This document shows positions 44,580 through 52,852 of a stretch of DNA of 64,000 nt, one piece after another. The translations under genes and the position numbers were made by a program. Each line of letters begins with the position of its first letter. Within the stretch, counting starts at the first letter, position 1. The notes beneath the pieces are model-generated. The model ran no database searches. It was not told where the DNA came from and saw only the letters and a program-made list of their open reading frames with translations. Origin of the DNA: Promicromonospora sp. MEB111 (lineage in GTDB: Bacteria; Actinomycetota; Actinomycetes; Actinomycetales; Cellulomonadaceae); assembly GCF_030209445.1 (NCBI RefSeq), contig NZ_JARVSD010000029.1, forward strand, positions 1 to 64,000, written 5' to 3'.

Positions 44580-45290
44580 TCAGTATTGAGAGACCTCGAA
44601 CACCAGGAAATCAGCGGACTCCAGTTCCTCTAGATTCTCCTCCATAGCCAGGACAAAGAGGTCGAACGACTGAGACTGTCCGGGTTTGAGTGTGTTGGTA
44701 CTCGCCCAGTCCTCTTCGATGCGATCCCCGGACGAGTTGACGGCCTCAACGGACACGTCATAGCTGTGGGCTTGGTCGGCCTTATTCGTGAGCTTTACCG
44801 GCAGGCTGGTCTCGACGATGCCAGAATCGTCGGTCTTGGCTTCGAACGATCCGATTGCCACGGTCAGGTCCTCCTTGAGGATCTCCTCTGTTGCTTCGCC
44901 AGCCATCCTGTCTAGGTCGTCGTCCATTTCGGTCGCGGCGTCGTCGACACTCTCGGAGACCGCGTCGATGGCGTTGCTGTAGAAGGCCTGCGACGCGAGT
45001 ACACCACCCATCGCGACGACGGAGACGATGATCGACGAGATCGCCAGACCACGGTAGTGGCTTCGCCCTCGACGGGTTCGGAGCAGGCCGATTATCCCGA
45101 ATATCAATGCCAGCACTGCAAGGCCGGCGGCGAAGTTGTTGATGATCGGGATCACGCAGAGGAGAGCGGCGGCGACTGCGAGGATAAATCCCGTAATTGC
45201 AGACGCATTTCCTTTTGGTTGCATTGGTGGGGGGATGGGCGGCTGGGGCTGTGGCCCTGGGGTGCCGTTCGGCACAGGAGGCTCAGACAT
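44580..45290 (-). CDS. DUF4190-like membrane protein with C-terminal extracytoplasmic domain
   Basis: 236 aa from the ATG at 45290, with AGGGAG seven bases upstream. Pro/Gln-rich N-terminus (PGPQPQPPIPPPMQPK), then a DUF4190-type pair of hydrophobic hairpins (ITGFILAVAAALLCVI, GLAVLALIFGIIGLLRTRRG, GLAISSIIVSVVAMGG), and a soluble domain (about 130-236) like DUF4352/DUF5067 surface beta domains. Base and codon use differ from the neighbours: more A/T at third positions, with CTGAGG-poor, TCTAGA-type triplets, suggesting recent acquisition. It is antisense to holA and rpsT-adjacent, breaking the usual holA-rpsT link. Function unknown. Confidence 0.78.
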   Translation of the reverse strand: MSEPPVPNGTPGPQPQPPIPPPMQPKGNASAITGFILAVAAALLCVIPIINNFAAGLAVLALIFGIIGLLRTRRGRSHYRGLAISSIIVSVVAMGGVLASQAFYSNAIDAVSESVDDAATEMDDDLDRMAGEATEEILKEDLTVAIGSFEAKTDDSGIVETSLPVKLTNKADQAHSYDVSVEAVNSSGDRIEEDWASTNTLKPGQSQSFDLFVLAMEENLEELESADFLVFEVSQY

Positions 45291-45537
45291 TTGAGGGCTC
45301 CCTGACGATGGATCATGTGTCCGGGGCAATCTGTTGCGCCGGCGTGCCCGGACTTGAATCCGGAATATGAGGCGTTCGTCAACATTAGCGACCGTCTAGT
45401 CCAAGCACATCTGGGTCAATATGAAATTGCACCAACATAGGGGTGGATCTGCCTTGTTAATGTCTACCGGTGCAGGTCCGGCGGGTGCGGACTCGCGCGG
45501 CTGAACTTCTCGCGCCTGACCCGGCGGTGCCTGCAAT
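45291..45537. other. Lower-GC spacer upstream of the DUF4190-like gene
   Basis: This stretch has markedly more A/T than the rest of the window (for example ATTAGCGACCGTCTAG near 45384). I see no gene, tRNA or IS end in it. It carries the promoter of the DUF4190-like gene and borders the palindrome at 45538. Confidence 0.5.
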
Positions 45538-45611
45538 GTGCGCTTCTACCCAGTCATCGGGACCGGAATCACACTCGATTCCGGTCCCGATGACTGGGTA
45601 GAACGGCGCAC
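45538..45611. repeat. Dispersed palindrome family 2, copy 2
   Basis: Left arm 45538-45570 and right arm 45577-45611 pair almost perfectly (a two-base CG insertion in the right arm) around a 6-base loop. The arm core CTTCTACCCAGTCATCGGGA is shared with the copy at 18909-18979. It lies downstream of rpsT, beyond that gene's own terminator. Confidence 0.88.
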
Positions 45612-45694
45612 CTCGGTGCAGGACGCGGGCCGGCTGCGGCGCTTGATACCGCCGCAGCCGGAGCTCGCCGCAAGCGCGCCTCCGGGCACACGAA

Positions 45695-45726
45695 AGACGC
45701 CGCCCGCCCGAAGGCGAACGGCGTCC
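45695..45726 (-). terminator. rpsT intrinsic terminator
   Basis: On the minus strand, arms GACGCCG/CGGCGTC (45719-45725 and 45696-45702) with further GC pairing inside, followed by TTT. Confidence 0.75.
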
Positions 45727-45737
45727 GACGAAGTGGC

Positions 45738-45998
45738 TCAGAGAGCGGCGACCGACTTCGCGATGGCCGACTTGCGGTTCGCGGCCTGGTTCGCGTGGAT
45801 GACGCCCTTGGCGACAGCCTTGTCGAGCTTGCGCGACGCGGTGGCAAGGGCGACCGTCGCGGTCTCCTTGTCGCCGGCTGCGACGGCCTCGCGCACCTTG
45901 CGCACGTGGGTCTTCAGCTCCGACTTGACGGACTTGTTGCGCAGACGAGCCTTCTCGTTCGTCTTGATGCGCTTCATCTGGGACTTGATGTTTGCCAC
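45738..45998 (-). CDS. rpsT: 30S ribosomal protein S20
   Basis: 86 aa, the standard S20 length, from GTG 45998 with AGGAAG about seven bases upstream. It is Lys/Arg/Ala-rich and helical throughout: [20 protein letters not shown] at the N-terminus and [19 protein letters not shown] at the C-terminus are family hallmarks. It binds 16S rRNA during small-subunit assembly. Normally next to holA; here separated from it by the DUF4190-like gene and a palindrome. Confidence 0.98.
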   Translation of the reverse strand: MANIKSQMKRIKTNEKARLRNKSVKSELKTHVRKVREAVAAGDKETATVALATASRKLDKAVAKGVIHANQAANRKSAIAKSVAAL

Positions 45999-46229
45999 GA
46001 GTGGACTTCCTGGTGTGTTCGCCTTGCGGCGAGCGGATAGGTCGTAGAGGGCGGTCGCAGGTCCGGGACTGGGGTGGGGACCCGTGGAGAGGAACTGCGA
46101 CTGTGCCCGCCGACCTGGGCGGACACGCGACCTCCAAGGTTACCAGAGGGTCCGGCCCCTCGTGGGGCGGCGCGGTGTGACACCGGCTACGGGCGGCCCG
46201 TCCCGCAAAGGGCTTCTGACGAGCCACCA

Positions 46230-46235
46230 TAGAAT
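46230..46235 (+). promoter_or_regulatory. Leaderless -10 box of chaA (TAGAAT, N6, ATG)
   Basis: TAGAAT lies six bases before ATG 46242. Confidence 0.62.
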
Positions 46236-46241
46236 CCGGCT

Positions 46242-47363
46242 ATGAGTACCAGGACACTTCGGGGCCGTTTCCAATGGACCGTGGTGGTCCCCATCCTTGC
46301 CCTGGTGCTCCTCGTCGCGACGTGGAGCAACCACGAGCACCCGGTGACCCTCACGGCGATCGGTGCTGCGCTGGTCGGCGCCGTCCTCGCCGCGGTGCAC
46401 CACGCGGAGGTCGTGGCCCACCGGGTCGGCGAGCCGTTCGGCTCCCTCATCCTCGCGGTCGCGGTGACCGTGATCGAGGTGGGGCTGATCCTCATGCTGA
46501 TGAGCGGCGGCAGCGACTCGGCCAGCACGTACGCCCGGGACACCGTCTTCGCCGCCGTGATGATCACGTTCAACGGCATCGTCGGCCTGTCCCTGCTCGT
46601 GGGGGCGGGCAAGCACCACCTGGTGAGCTTCAACGCCTCGGGCACCGGGTCCGCGCTGGCCACCGTCGTGGCGCTGGCCACGGTCTCCCTGGTGCTGCCC
46701 AGCTTCACCACGTCGGCGGAGGGCGGGGCATACACCCCGTTCCAGCTCGGCTTCGCGGCCGTCGCGTCCCTAACGCTGTACGGGGCGTTCGTGTTCACGC
46801 AGACCGTGCGCCACCGCGACTTCTTCCTGCCCGTCGCCAGCGACAAGTACGGCCGGGTGACCGGCCTGCTCGACGAGGACGGCGACGACCACGCCGACCC
46901 GCCGCCCGTCAAGGAGGCGTGGTTCAGCGTCGCGCTGCTGATGGTCGCACTGGTCTCGGTGGTGTTCCTGGCCAAGATGCTCTCGCCCACGATCGAGCAC
47001 GGCGTCGAGGCCGCGGGCCTGCCCTACACCGTCGTCGGCGTGGTGATCGCGCTGCTCGTGCTCGCGCCCGAGTCGATCGCCGCCGTCCGCAACGCCCTGC
47101 GCAACCGGGTGCAGATCAGCCTCAACCTCGCCTACGGCTCCGCGATGGCGTCGATCGGCCTGACCATCCCGACCATCGCCGTCGCGATGATCTGGATGGA
47201 CGGGCCGCTCACGCTCGGCCTGGACCCGACCCAGATGGTGCTGCTCGCGGTCTCGGTGGTGGTGGCGATGCTGAGCATCGCCCCGGGCCGGGCCAAGACG
47301 CTCCAGGGTGTGGTGCACCTGGTGCTGCTCGCGGCGTTCCTCGTGGTGTCGGTCCAGCCCTAG
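46242..47363 (+). CDS. chaA: Calcium/sodium:proton antiporter (CaCA family)
   Basis: 373 aa with about eleven membrane spans. Both alpha repeats of the CaCA superfamily are visible: GEPFGSLILAVAVTVIEV (about 62-79) and APESIAAVRNALRNRVQISL with NLAYGSAMASIGLTIP (about 273-310). ChaA-type antiporters expel Ca2+ or Na+/K+ in exchange for protons. A short His/Asp-rich cytoplasmic loop (DEDGDDHADPPP, about 208-219) lies between the two halves and could sense divalent metal. It is convergent with the first PemK-like gene, with only two bases between stops. Confidence 0.93.
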   Translation: MSTRTLRGRFQWTVVVPILALVLLVATWSNHEHPVTLTAIGAALVGAVLAAVHHAEVVAHRVGEPFGSLILAVAVTVIEVGLILMLMSGGSDSASTYARDTVFAAVMITFNGIVGLSLLVGAGKHHLVSFNASGTGSALATVVALATVSLVLPSFTTSAEGGAYTPFQLGFAAVASLTLYGAFVFTQTVRHRDFFLPVASDKYGRVTGLLDEDGDDHADPPPVKEAWFSVALLMVALVSVVFLAKMLSPTIEHGVEAAGLPYTVVGVVIALLVLAPESIAAVRNALRNRVQISLNLAYGSAMASIGLTIPTIAVAMIWMDGPLTLGLDPTQMVLLAVSVVVAMLSIAPGRAKTLQGVVHLVLLAAFLVVSVQP

Positions 47364-47365
47364 GG

Positions 47366-47944
47366 TCAGAGCGCGGCGGCGACCTCGTCGAAGATCGCCC
47401 TGTCCAGGATCGCCCCCTCGCGGCGGACGGCGTCCGGGTGGATGCGGATCACGCGGTTGAGGCGCACCTCGGAGGGGCGGCCGGAGCTGTCCCAGGCGCC
47501 GGTGCCGATGTCCATCCAGCGGCGGCCGGCGCGGGCCTCCTGTTCGGCGTCCCGGTCGTGGTCCTGGCTGGTGAGCTGCAGCGCGAGGAGCCAGGGCCCG
47601 TCGTTGCCCACGATCAGCACCGGCCGATCCTTGCCCTGGCTGTGATCTTCCTCATACGGAACCCACGACCACACGACCTCGCCCGGGTCGGGCTCGCCGT
47701 CCAGCTCCGGGCGATAGACGGGCTTGACCTTGCCCTCGAAGTCGCCGGGGTAGCCGTCGGTCTCGGGGAGGCCGCGCCCCGACGGCCGGGGCGGCCGCGG
47801 CGTCGCCGCCGGGCGGTCGCCTGCGGACCGCTCGCCGGCGGGCCGGTCGCCGCCCGAGCGGCGTTCGTTCTGGTCGAGGGCGGTACGGGCCACGGCCTCG
47901 ACGATGTCGCCGAGCAGCTTGAGCCACGGGTTCTGCTGGTTCAC
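47366..47944 (-). CDS. PemK/MazF-like toxin-family protein (paralogue A)
   Basis: 192 aa from GTG 47944. An N-terminal helix (PWLKLLGDIVEAVARTAL) and a disordered Arg/Gly/Pro linker precede the PemK/MazF-like core (about 85-190): PGEVVWSWVPYEEDHSQGKDRPVLIVG matches the MazF beta-barrel start with its RPVLVV-type strand, and LTSQDHD follows. MazF-family proteins are mRNA-cleaving toxins, but the family also has non-toxin branches; I see no antitoxin. The core shares long identical runs with the gene at 48062 (GEVVW, VPYEEDHSQGKDRPVL, LTSQDHDRDA), so this is a duplication. TAGCCT with N7 before the GTG. Confidence 0.8.
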   Translation of the reverse strand: MNQQNPWLKLLGDIVEAVARTALDQNERRSGGDRPAGERSAGDRPAATPRPPRPSGRGLPETDGYPGDFEGKVKPVYRPELDGEPDPGEVVWSWVPYEEDHSQGKDRPVLIVGNDGPWLLALQLTSQDHDRDAEQEARAGRRWMDIGTGAWDSSGRPSEVRLNRVIRIHPDAVRREGAILDRAIFDEVAAAL

Positions 47945-47951
47945 GCAGGGC

Positions 47952-47957
47952 AGGCTA
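47952..47957 (-). promoter_or_regulatory. Leaderless -10 box of PemK-like paralogue A (TAGCCT, N7, GTG)
   Basis: Minus-strand TAGCCT lies seven bases before GTG 47944. Confidence 0.58.
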
Positions 47958-48061
47958 GCCCGACGCCGGCCCGCGGGCAGGCGGGACGACGCCGGACGGC
48001 GCGCCGCACCAGCCGCGATCCGGGCGCCGTGGCGCCCGCGCACCCCGACCCGGGCGACAGA

Positions 48062-48493
48062 TCAGGTCAGGTCGAGCGCCCGGTCCATGTACTTCACGAC
48101 GTCGTTGAAGACGTCCTCGGCGAGCACGTCTCCCTCCCGGCGCACGTCGTCGGGGTCCACGCGGACGACGCGGTTGATCCGGACCTCCGACTCGCGCCCC
48201 GAGGCGTCCCAGCGGCCGGTGCCGACGTCCATCCAGATGCGGCCGGCGCGCGCCTCCTGCAGCGCGTCCCGGTCGTGGTCCTGGCTGGTGAGCTGGAGGC
48301 CGAGCAGCCACGGCCCGTCCTTGCCCACGAGCAGCACCGGTCGGTCCTTGCCCTGGCTGTGGTCCTCCTCGTAGGGCACCCAGGTCCAGACCACCTCGCC
48401 CGGGTCCGGCTCGCCGTCGAGCTGGGGGTGGTAGATCGGGTGCACCTCGCCCTCGTAGTCGCCGGGGTAGCTGTTCTCTGATGCGAAGGTCAC
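48062..48493 (-). CDS. PemK/MazF-like toxin-family protein (paralogue B)
   Basis: 143 aa from GTG 48493, lacking the long N-terminal extension of paralogue A. The core runs from YPGDYEGEVHPIYHPQLDGE (about 9-28) through VPYEEDHSQGKDRPVLLVGK to VRINRVVRVDPDDVRREGDV. Nearly the whole core aligns without gaps to paralogue A. Each gene has its own TANNNT box seven bases from the start, so they are separate transcription units. No antitoxin-like short DNA-binding gene lies nearby, so a classical toxin-antitoxin role is doubtful; housekeeping or antitoxin-free regulation is possible. Confidence 0.8.
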   Translation of the reverse strand: MTFASENSYPGDYEGEVHPIYHPQLDGEPDPGEVVWTWVPYEEDHSQGKDRPVLLVGKDGPWLLGLQLTSQDHDRDALQEARAGRIWMDVGTGRWDASGRESEVRINRVVRVDPDDVRREGDVLAEDVFNDVVKYMDRALDLT

Positions 48494-48500
48494 GCCTGGA

Positions 48501-48506
48501 ACCGTA
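48501..48506 (-). promoter_or_regulatory. Leaderless -10 box of PemK-like paralogue B (TACGGT, N7, GTG)
   Basis: Minus-strand TACGGT lies seven bases before GTG 48493. Confidence 0.58.
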
Positions 48507-48535
48507 CCGGAACGGGTGAAGTGCGCATCCGAGAC

Positions 48536-49324
48536 TTACCCGGCACACGCCCGCGCGAACTCCGCCAGCTCCGCCGCCATGGGTTCCGGCTCCCAGCTGT
48601 GCATGGCGCCCGGCATCTCCTTCTCGGTGCCCTTGGGCACCTGCGCCACGATGCTCGCCGCGGCCACGGGCATCTCCGGGAAGGTCTGCGTCCCGTACAT
48701 CGCCAGCACCGGGACCGTGACGTCGAGCGTGCCGTCCTCCAGCGCGTGCTGCGCCCACGCCAGCGACTGGGCGTCGGCCCGGTAGGCGGCGACGGTGCTT
48801 GCCAGCACGGGCCAGTCCGGGGAGACCTCCATCCCCGCGAGCCACTCGGGCGGCATGTCCTTCATGTAGTGCCGCATCGCGTTCTCGGTGTCGCCCGCGT
48901 CGAGCAGACGCTCGATCTCGTCGGCCCACGCCTGCGTGGTCGCGGCGGGGTCGCCCAGGGGCGCCTCCCAGAGGGCGAGGCCGGTGACGGGCAGCCCTGC
49001 CGCGGCGGCCCGCAGGCTGACCGAGCAGCCGGACGAGTGCCCGACCAGCACCGCGGACCCGCCCGCGACCTCGATCATCGCGGCGACGGCCGACAGCTCG
49101 CGGTCCAGGTCGAGGCGGCCCTCGGCGGGGCTCTCCCCGCGGCCGAGGCGGTCGAAGGTGACGGTGGTGAGGCCGGCGTCGGCGGCCCGCCGGGCGGTCT
49201 CGGCGGTGATCGGGTCGTCGGCGCGGTCCGGTCCCGCACCCGTCACGAAGACGAGCGCCGGCCCGGTGCCGTGCAGGTCGTAGGCGACGCGGTCGCCCTG
49301 GCTGGTGGTCGCGTGGTCGGTCAT
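48536..49324 (-). CDS. Alpha/beta-hydrolase family protein
   Basis: 262 aa from the ATG at 49324; GGACGGAC lies upstream. Clear hydrolase fold: LVFVTGAGPDRADDP oxyanion region (about 24-38), FDRLGRGESP (about 58-67), nucleophile elbow VLVGHSSGCS (about 91-100, GHSSG), acid and His region late (MYGTQTFPEM; GAMHSWEPEP with the His). Carboxylesterase or epoxide-hydrolase-like, but lids and specificity residues are not readable. Distinct from the hydrolase at 36042. Confidence 0.9.
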   Translation of the reverse strand: MTDHATTSQGDRVAYDLHGTGPALVFVTGAGPDRADDPITAETARRAADAGLTTVTFDRLGRGESPAEGRLDLDRELSAVAAMIEVAGGSAVLVGHSSGCSVSLRAAAAGLPVTGLALWEAPLGDPAATTQAWADEIERLLDAGDTENAMRHYMKDMPPEWLAGMEVSPDWPVLASTVAAYRADAQSLAWAQHALEDGTLDVTVPVLAMYGTQTFPEMPVAAASIVAQVPKGTEKEMPGAMHSWEPEPMAAELAEFARACAG

Positions 49325-49374
49325 GTCCGTCCGACGACGGCGGTGCGCGGAACTCATCGGTCGGGAGCCCGCGG

Positions 49375-49446
49375 CCCCGGCCGGCGCCGGTCCCGGCGTC
49401 CCCGGCCTGCGCCAGTCCCGGCGTCCCCGGCCGGCGCCGGCCCCGG
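49375..49446. repeat. Short GC-rich tandem repeat
   Basis: Two full 25-base units (49375-49399 and 49400-49424) and a partial third (49425-49446), core CCCCGGCCGGCGCCGG. It lies between the hydrolase start and the phosphotransferase stop. Confidence 0.8.
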
Positions 49447-49468
49447 ACGCAGCCCCCGACGGCGCCCG

Positions 49469-50355
49469 TCAGTCCGCCAGCACCGCCGCGACCCGGTCCT
49501 GGCACGCCCGCGCGAACTCGGGCCAGCGGTCCCAGTAGTACGGCAGCCCGATCACCGCCTGGACCAGCACCCAGCCGCGCCCGCGCGCCCAGGCGTCGGA
49601 GGAGTCGGTGAGCCCGTCGGCGGCCACCGCGCGGAAGGCCGCGCGCTCCTCGCCCGCGAACTGGGTCCAGGCGGGGATCAGGTCGGCGGCCGGGTCCCCG
49701 ACGCCCACGCCGCCCCAGTCGATGACGGCGGTCATGCTCCCGCCGCGGGCCAGCAGGTTGCCGGGGAGCAGGTCGCCGTGGATCCAGTAGTTCTCGGTCG
49801 CCGGGCGGGCGGCCAGCGCCTGGTCCCACATCTTCGTCGCGGCGCGGCTGTCGATGCGGGTGCCGGACTCGGTGATGGCGGCGCGCACGCCGTCGTCCAG
49901 CCGGGCGAGCGGGACGCCGCGGGACGTGCCGTCCTTGACGGGACCGCCGGCCGTGCTCACCGCCCGCAGGGCCGTGACGAACTCGCCGAGCTGCCGGGCG
50001 GCGTCGGCTCCGAGCGCGCCGACGGCGGGGGACGCGCCGTCGAGCCAGGGTGTCACCGACCAGCGGAACGGGAAGCCCCCTCCGGGTTCACCGACCGCTT
50101 CCGGCGTGGGCAGCCGGAGCGGCAGGTGCGGCGCGAGGAGCGGGAGCCAGCGGGCGTCGTTGCCCGCCTGGTCCTGGGCCCAGCCGATCTTGGCATGCGG
50201 ACCAGCAGCTCGTCGCCGAGCCGGAACAGGTGGTGGTCGGTGCCGCCGGGCGGCCCGGGCGTCACGGGGAGGTGTGCCCAGCGGGGAAACTGGCTCGCGA
50301 CCAGGCGACGGACGAGGTCCGGTGTGGAGACGACCTCGTCGTCGTGCAGGCTCAT
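49469..50355 (-). pseudogene. Aminoglycoside phosphotransferase-family gene with a frameshift
   Basis: The reading is split between two minus-strand frames. From the ATG at 50355 one frame reads VSTPDLVRRLVASQFPRWAH and reaches HHLFRLGDELLVRMP; at about 50190-50195 the family sequence continues in another frame as KIGWAQDQAGNDARWLPLLA and runs to the stop at 49469. The span is 887 bases, one short of 296 codons, so a single missing base after the RMP codons repairs it. The kinase signs are intact: HGDLLPGNLL (catalytic loop) and VIDWGGVGVGDPAADL (metal-binding). Either a recent pseudogene or a sequencing error in a C/A-rich spot. Confidence 0.85.
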
Positions 50356-50437
50356 GGCCACACCGTGGCACCGGCGCGGTCCGGCGGGCCAGCGCATTTC
50401 GAGCGCACCGGACAGGGCAGCGCGCCGGACAGGATCG

Positions 50438-51178
50438 CTACGGCACGATCGGCTGCGCCAGCGCCGCCTCGAGGTCGCCGCGGTCACCGGTGACGGTGAG
50501 CCCCGCCTCGTCCGGCGTCAGCCGGCGCCACAGCGTCAGCGCGAGCCCCTCGGCGGGCCCGGCGACGACGACGTCGGGCGCCACCTCGTCCGCGCGCTCG
50601 CCCGGGGCGCCGAGTACCCAGGTGGGCGCCCCGGCGAGGTCCGTCGCGACCAGCACCACCGGGAAACGGAGCGGCGCCATGCGGTCCAGGCCCACCTGCC
50701 GGGGCTGGAGCACGCTCACCACCTCGTCGACCGTGTCGGCCCACACCTCCGGCGCCGCCCCGACGAGGCCCGCCCTGGCCGTGCCCGCGGAGGCGGCCAG
50801 CAGGTCGTGCAGGTGCACGAGCGTCTCGTGGGTCTGCCTGCGGTGCCAGAACCGCACCGGTCCGGGGCCCAGGGGCGCGGGGTGGGCCAGGACCCGGCAG
50901 TCGGCCTCGGGGTCGAGCTCGGACAGCGACCGGCGCAGCTCCGCCGCCTGCGCGGCGTAGTGCGGCGCCAGGTCGAACGGCCCGTCGCCCAGCGCCACGC
51001 CCTTGACCCCACGGGCGTTGCCCGCGGCCCAGTGGTGCACCTCCGCGATGTGCTCCACGAGCTCGCGCACGGTCCAGTCGCCGCAGGCGGGCACCCGCGC
51101 GCCGGCGTCGGCGGCGGGGATCGCGGCCAGGAAGTCGTCCTGGAACCGGGCCAGCAGGGCCAGGTGGTCGAGGGTCAT
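50438..51178 (-). CDS. Maleylpyruvate isomerase-family (DinB-fold) mycothiol-dependent enzyme
   Basis: 246 aa from the ATG at 51178. MDMPI-type helical domain: VPACGDWTVRELVEHIAEVHHWA (about 29-51) with His metal ligands, and WHRRQTHETLVHLHDLLA (about 117-134) with the remaining His. A C-terminal sterol-carrier-like domain (about 150-246) follows, which the gene at 9016 has only in short form. Similar roles in mycothiol-linked detoxification are likely; the substrate is unknown. TACCTT with N7 before the ATG. It precedes the frameshifted phosphotransferase in the same direction by 82 bases. Confidence 0.86.
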   Translation of the reverse strand: MTLDHLALLARFQDDFLAAIPAADAGARVPACGDWTVRELVEHIAEVHHWAAGNARGVKGVALGDGPFDLAPHYAAQAAELRRSLSELDPEADCRVLAHPAPLGPGPVRFWHRRQTHETLVHLHDLLAASAGTARAGLVGAAPEVWADTVDEVVSVLQPRQVGLDRMAPLRFPVVLVATDLAGAPTWVLGAPGERADEVAPDVVVAGPAEGLALTLWRRLTPDEAGLTVTGDRGDLEAALAQPIVP

Positions 51179-51185
51179 GTGCGGA

Positions 51186-51191
51186 AAGGTA
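51186..51191 (-). promoter_or_regulatory. Leaderless -10 box of the second MDMPI-fold gene (TACCTT, N7, ATG)
   Basis: Minus-strand TACCTT lies seven bases before ATG 51178. Confidence 0.58.
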
Positions 51192-51439
51192 CCGCGCGCC
51201 ACCGACACGCCGTCCGCCGTCCCGCCGGTACGGACAAGCGCTCCGGATGACGACCTCCGCGCGCCGTGGAACCGTGGAACCAGCTCCGACGTTCTCCACG
51301 CGATGCGCGCCGCGCATCCGGCCCGAGACCCTCGGCCCGAGACACAACCGCACGATCACCAGTGAAGGATCATGGACCCCGACAGTCATAGTCCCGGCCC
51401 GAACGCACGTCTCCGCACCACCGAGAGGAGGTGGATGCG

Positions 51440-52852
51440 TTGACCTGGGTGATCTCCCTCCTGCTGGGGGTCGTGGTGATCCTGGTGATCACCGCCGTGA
51501 CGGGGTACTTCGTCGCGCAGGAGTTCGCGTACATGGCGGTCGACCGCGCGCGGCTCGCCTCCCGCTCCGAGGCCGGCGACGCCGGGGCGCGGCGCGCGCT
51601 CGGCGTGACCCGGCGGACCAGCTTCATGCTGTCCGGCGCACAGCTCGGCATCACGGTCACCGGCCTGCTCGTCGGCTACGTCGCCGAACCGCTCGTCGGT
51701 GAGGCGCTGGGCGAGGCCCTCGGCGGCGTCGGCGTGCCGGTCGGCACGGGCGTCGCCGTCGGCACCGTCCTCGCGCTCCTGTTCTCGACGCTCGTCCAGA
51801 TGCTGTTCGGCGAGCTCGTGCCCAAGAACCTGGCGATCGCACGGCCGGAGCCGGTCGCGCTGTGGCTGGCCCGGTCCACGACGATCTACCTCGCCGTCTT
51901 CGGCTGGCTCATCAGGGTGTTCGACGCCGCGTCCAACGCGCTCCTGCGCCTGCTGCGCATCGAGCCGGTGCACGACGTCGAGCACTCGGCGACGGCCCGC
52001 GACCTGGAGCACATCGTCGCGGACTCGCGCGCCAGCGGTGACCTGCCCGGCGACCTGTCGGTGCTGCTGGACCGCATCCTGGACTTCCCGCGCCAGGACG
52101 TGGAGCACGCCATGATCCCGCGCGCCCGCGTGGGCGTGGTGCACAGCAAGGACACGCTCGCGCAGGTGCGCGAGCTGATGGCGGCGGGCCACTCCCGCTA
52201 CCCGGTGGTCGACGACGACGGCGAGGTCACCGGCGTCGTGCACCTGACGGACCTGCTGTCCGCGCCGCCGGAGGCGACGACCGTCGCCGACCTGCTGCGC
52301 CCCGCGCTGGTGCTGCCCACGTCCATGGCGCTGCCCGACGCCCTGCGGGAGCTGTCGGCCACGCGCAACCAGATGGCGTGCGTCGTCGACGAGTACGGCG
52401 GGTTCGCCGGCGTGCTCACCGTCGAGGACCTCGCCGAGGAGCTCGTCGGCGAGATCACCGACGAGCACGACGACGAGATCGACCCCGTGACCGCGGCGTC
52501 GGACGGCGTCTGGGTCATGGCCGGCGACGTCCACCTCGACGAGGTGGAGCGGGCCGTCGAGCGCGACCTGCCGGAGGGCGACCACGAGACCATCGCGGGG
52601 CTGGCCATCGCCGTGCACGGCGCGCTGCCCGCGGCGGGCGACGTCGTCGACGTCGCGCTGCCGGTGGACCCCGCCACCCTGGTGGCCACGGACCCGCCGC
52701 CGCCCGAGGTGCTCCGCATCGAGGTGCTGGACGTGGAGCGGCACGTGCCGTCCCACGTCCGGGTCACCGTGGTCGAGGCCGAGACACCCGAGGAGCCTGC
52801 GGAGACCTTCGCCGTCGACCAGGCCGGTGCCGAGAAGGAGGAGACCCGATGA
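51440..52852 (+). CDS. CNNM/CorC-type membrane protein with CBS domains (paralogue 1)
   Basis: 470 aa from TTG 51440, about eight bases after AGGAGG; GTG 51431 would overlap that ribosome binding site. DUF21/CNNM membrane domain: three to four helices with YFVAQEFAYMAVDRARL (about 24-40), GAQLGITVTGLLVG and GELVPKNLAIARPEPVAL (about 133-150). Two CBS domains follow (IPRARVGVVHSKDTL; ACVVDEYGGFAGVLTVEDL) and a CorC/HlyC C-terminal domain. Such proteins handle Mg2+/Co2+ homeostasis. The stop overlaps the next start (ATGA), forming a two-gene operon of unequal paralogues. Confidence 0.93.
   Translation: MTWVISLLLGVVVILVITAVTGYFVAQEFAYMAVDRARLASRSEAGDAGARRALGVTRRTSFMLSGAQLGITVTGLLVGYVAEPLVGEALGEALGGVGVPVGTGVAVGTVLALLFSTLVQMLFGELVPKNLAIARPEPVALWLARSTTIYLAVFGWLIRVFDAASNALLRLLRIEPVHDVEHSATARDLEHIVADSRASGDLPGDLSVLLDRILDFPRQDVEHAMIPRARVGVVHSKDTLAQVRELMAAGHSRYPVVDDDGEVTGVVHLTDLLSAPPEATTVADLLRPALVLPTSMALPDALRELSATRNQMACVVDEYGGFAGVLTVEDLAEELVGEITDEHDDEIDPVTAASDGVWVMAGDVHLDEVERAVERDLPEGDHETIAGLAIAVHGALPAAGDVVDVALPVDPATLVATDPPPPEVLRIEVLDVERHVPSHVRVTVVEAETPEEPAETFAVDQAGAEKEETR

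Noticed and set aside
45340-45380. tRNA-like stretch (CCGGACTTGAATCCGG)
   Set aside because: A T-arm-like hairpin, but no acceptor, anticodon or D-arm partners around it; not a tRNA gene.
47366-48493. Second gene as an antitoxin for the first
   Set aside because: Both proteins are the same PemK/MazF-type fold with matching cores; neither looks like a short DNA-binding antitoxin.
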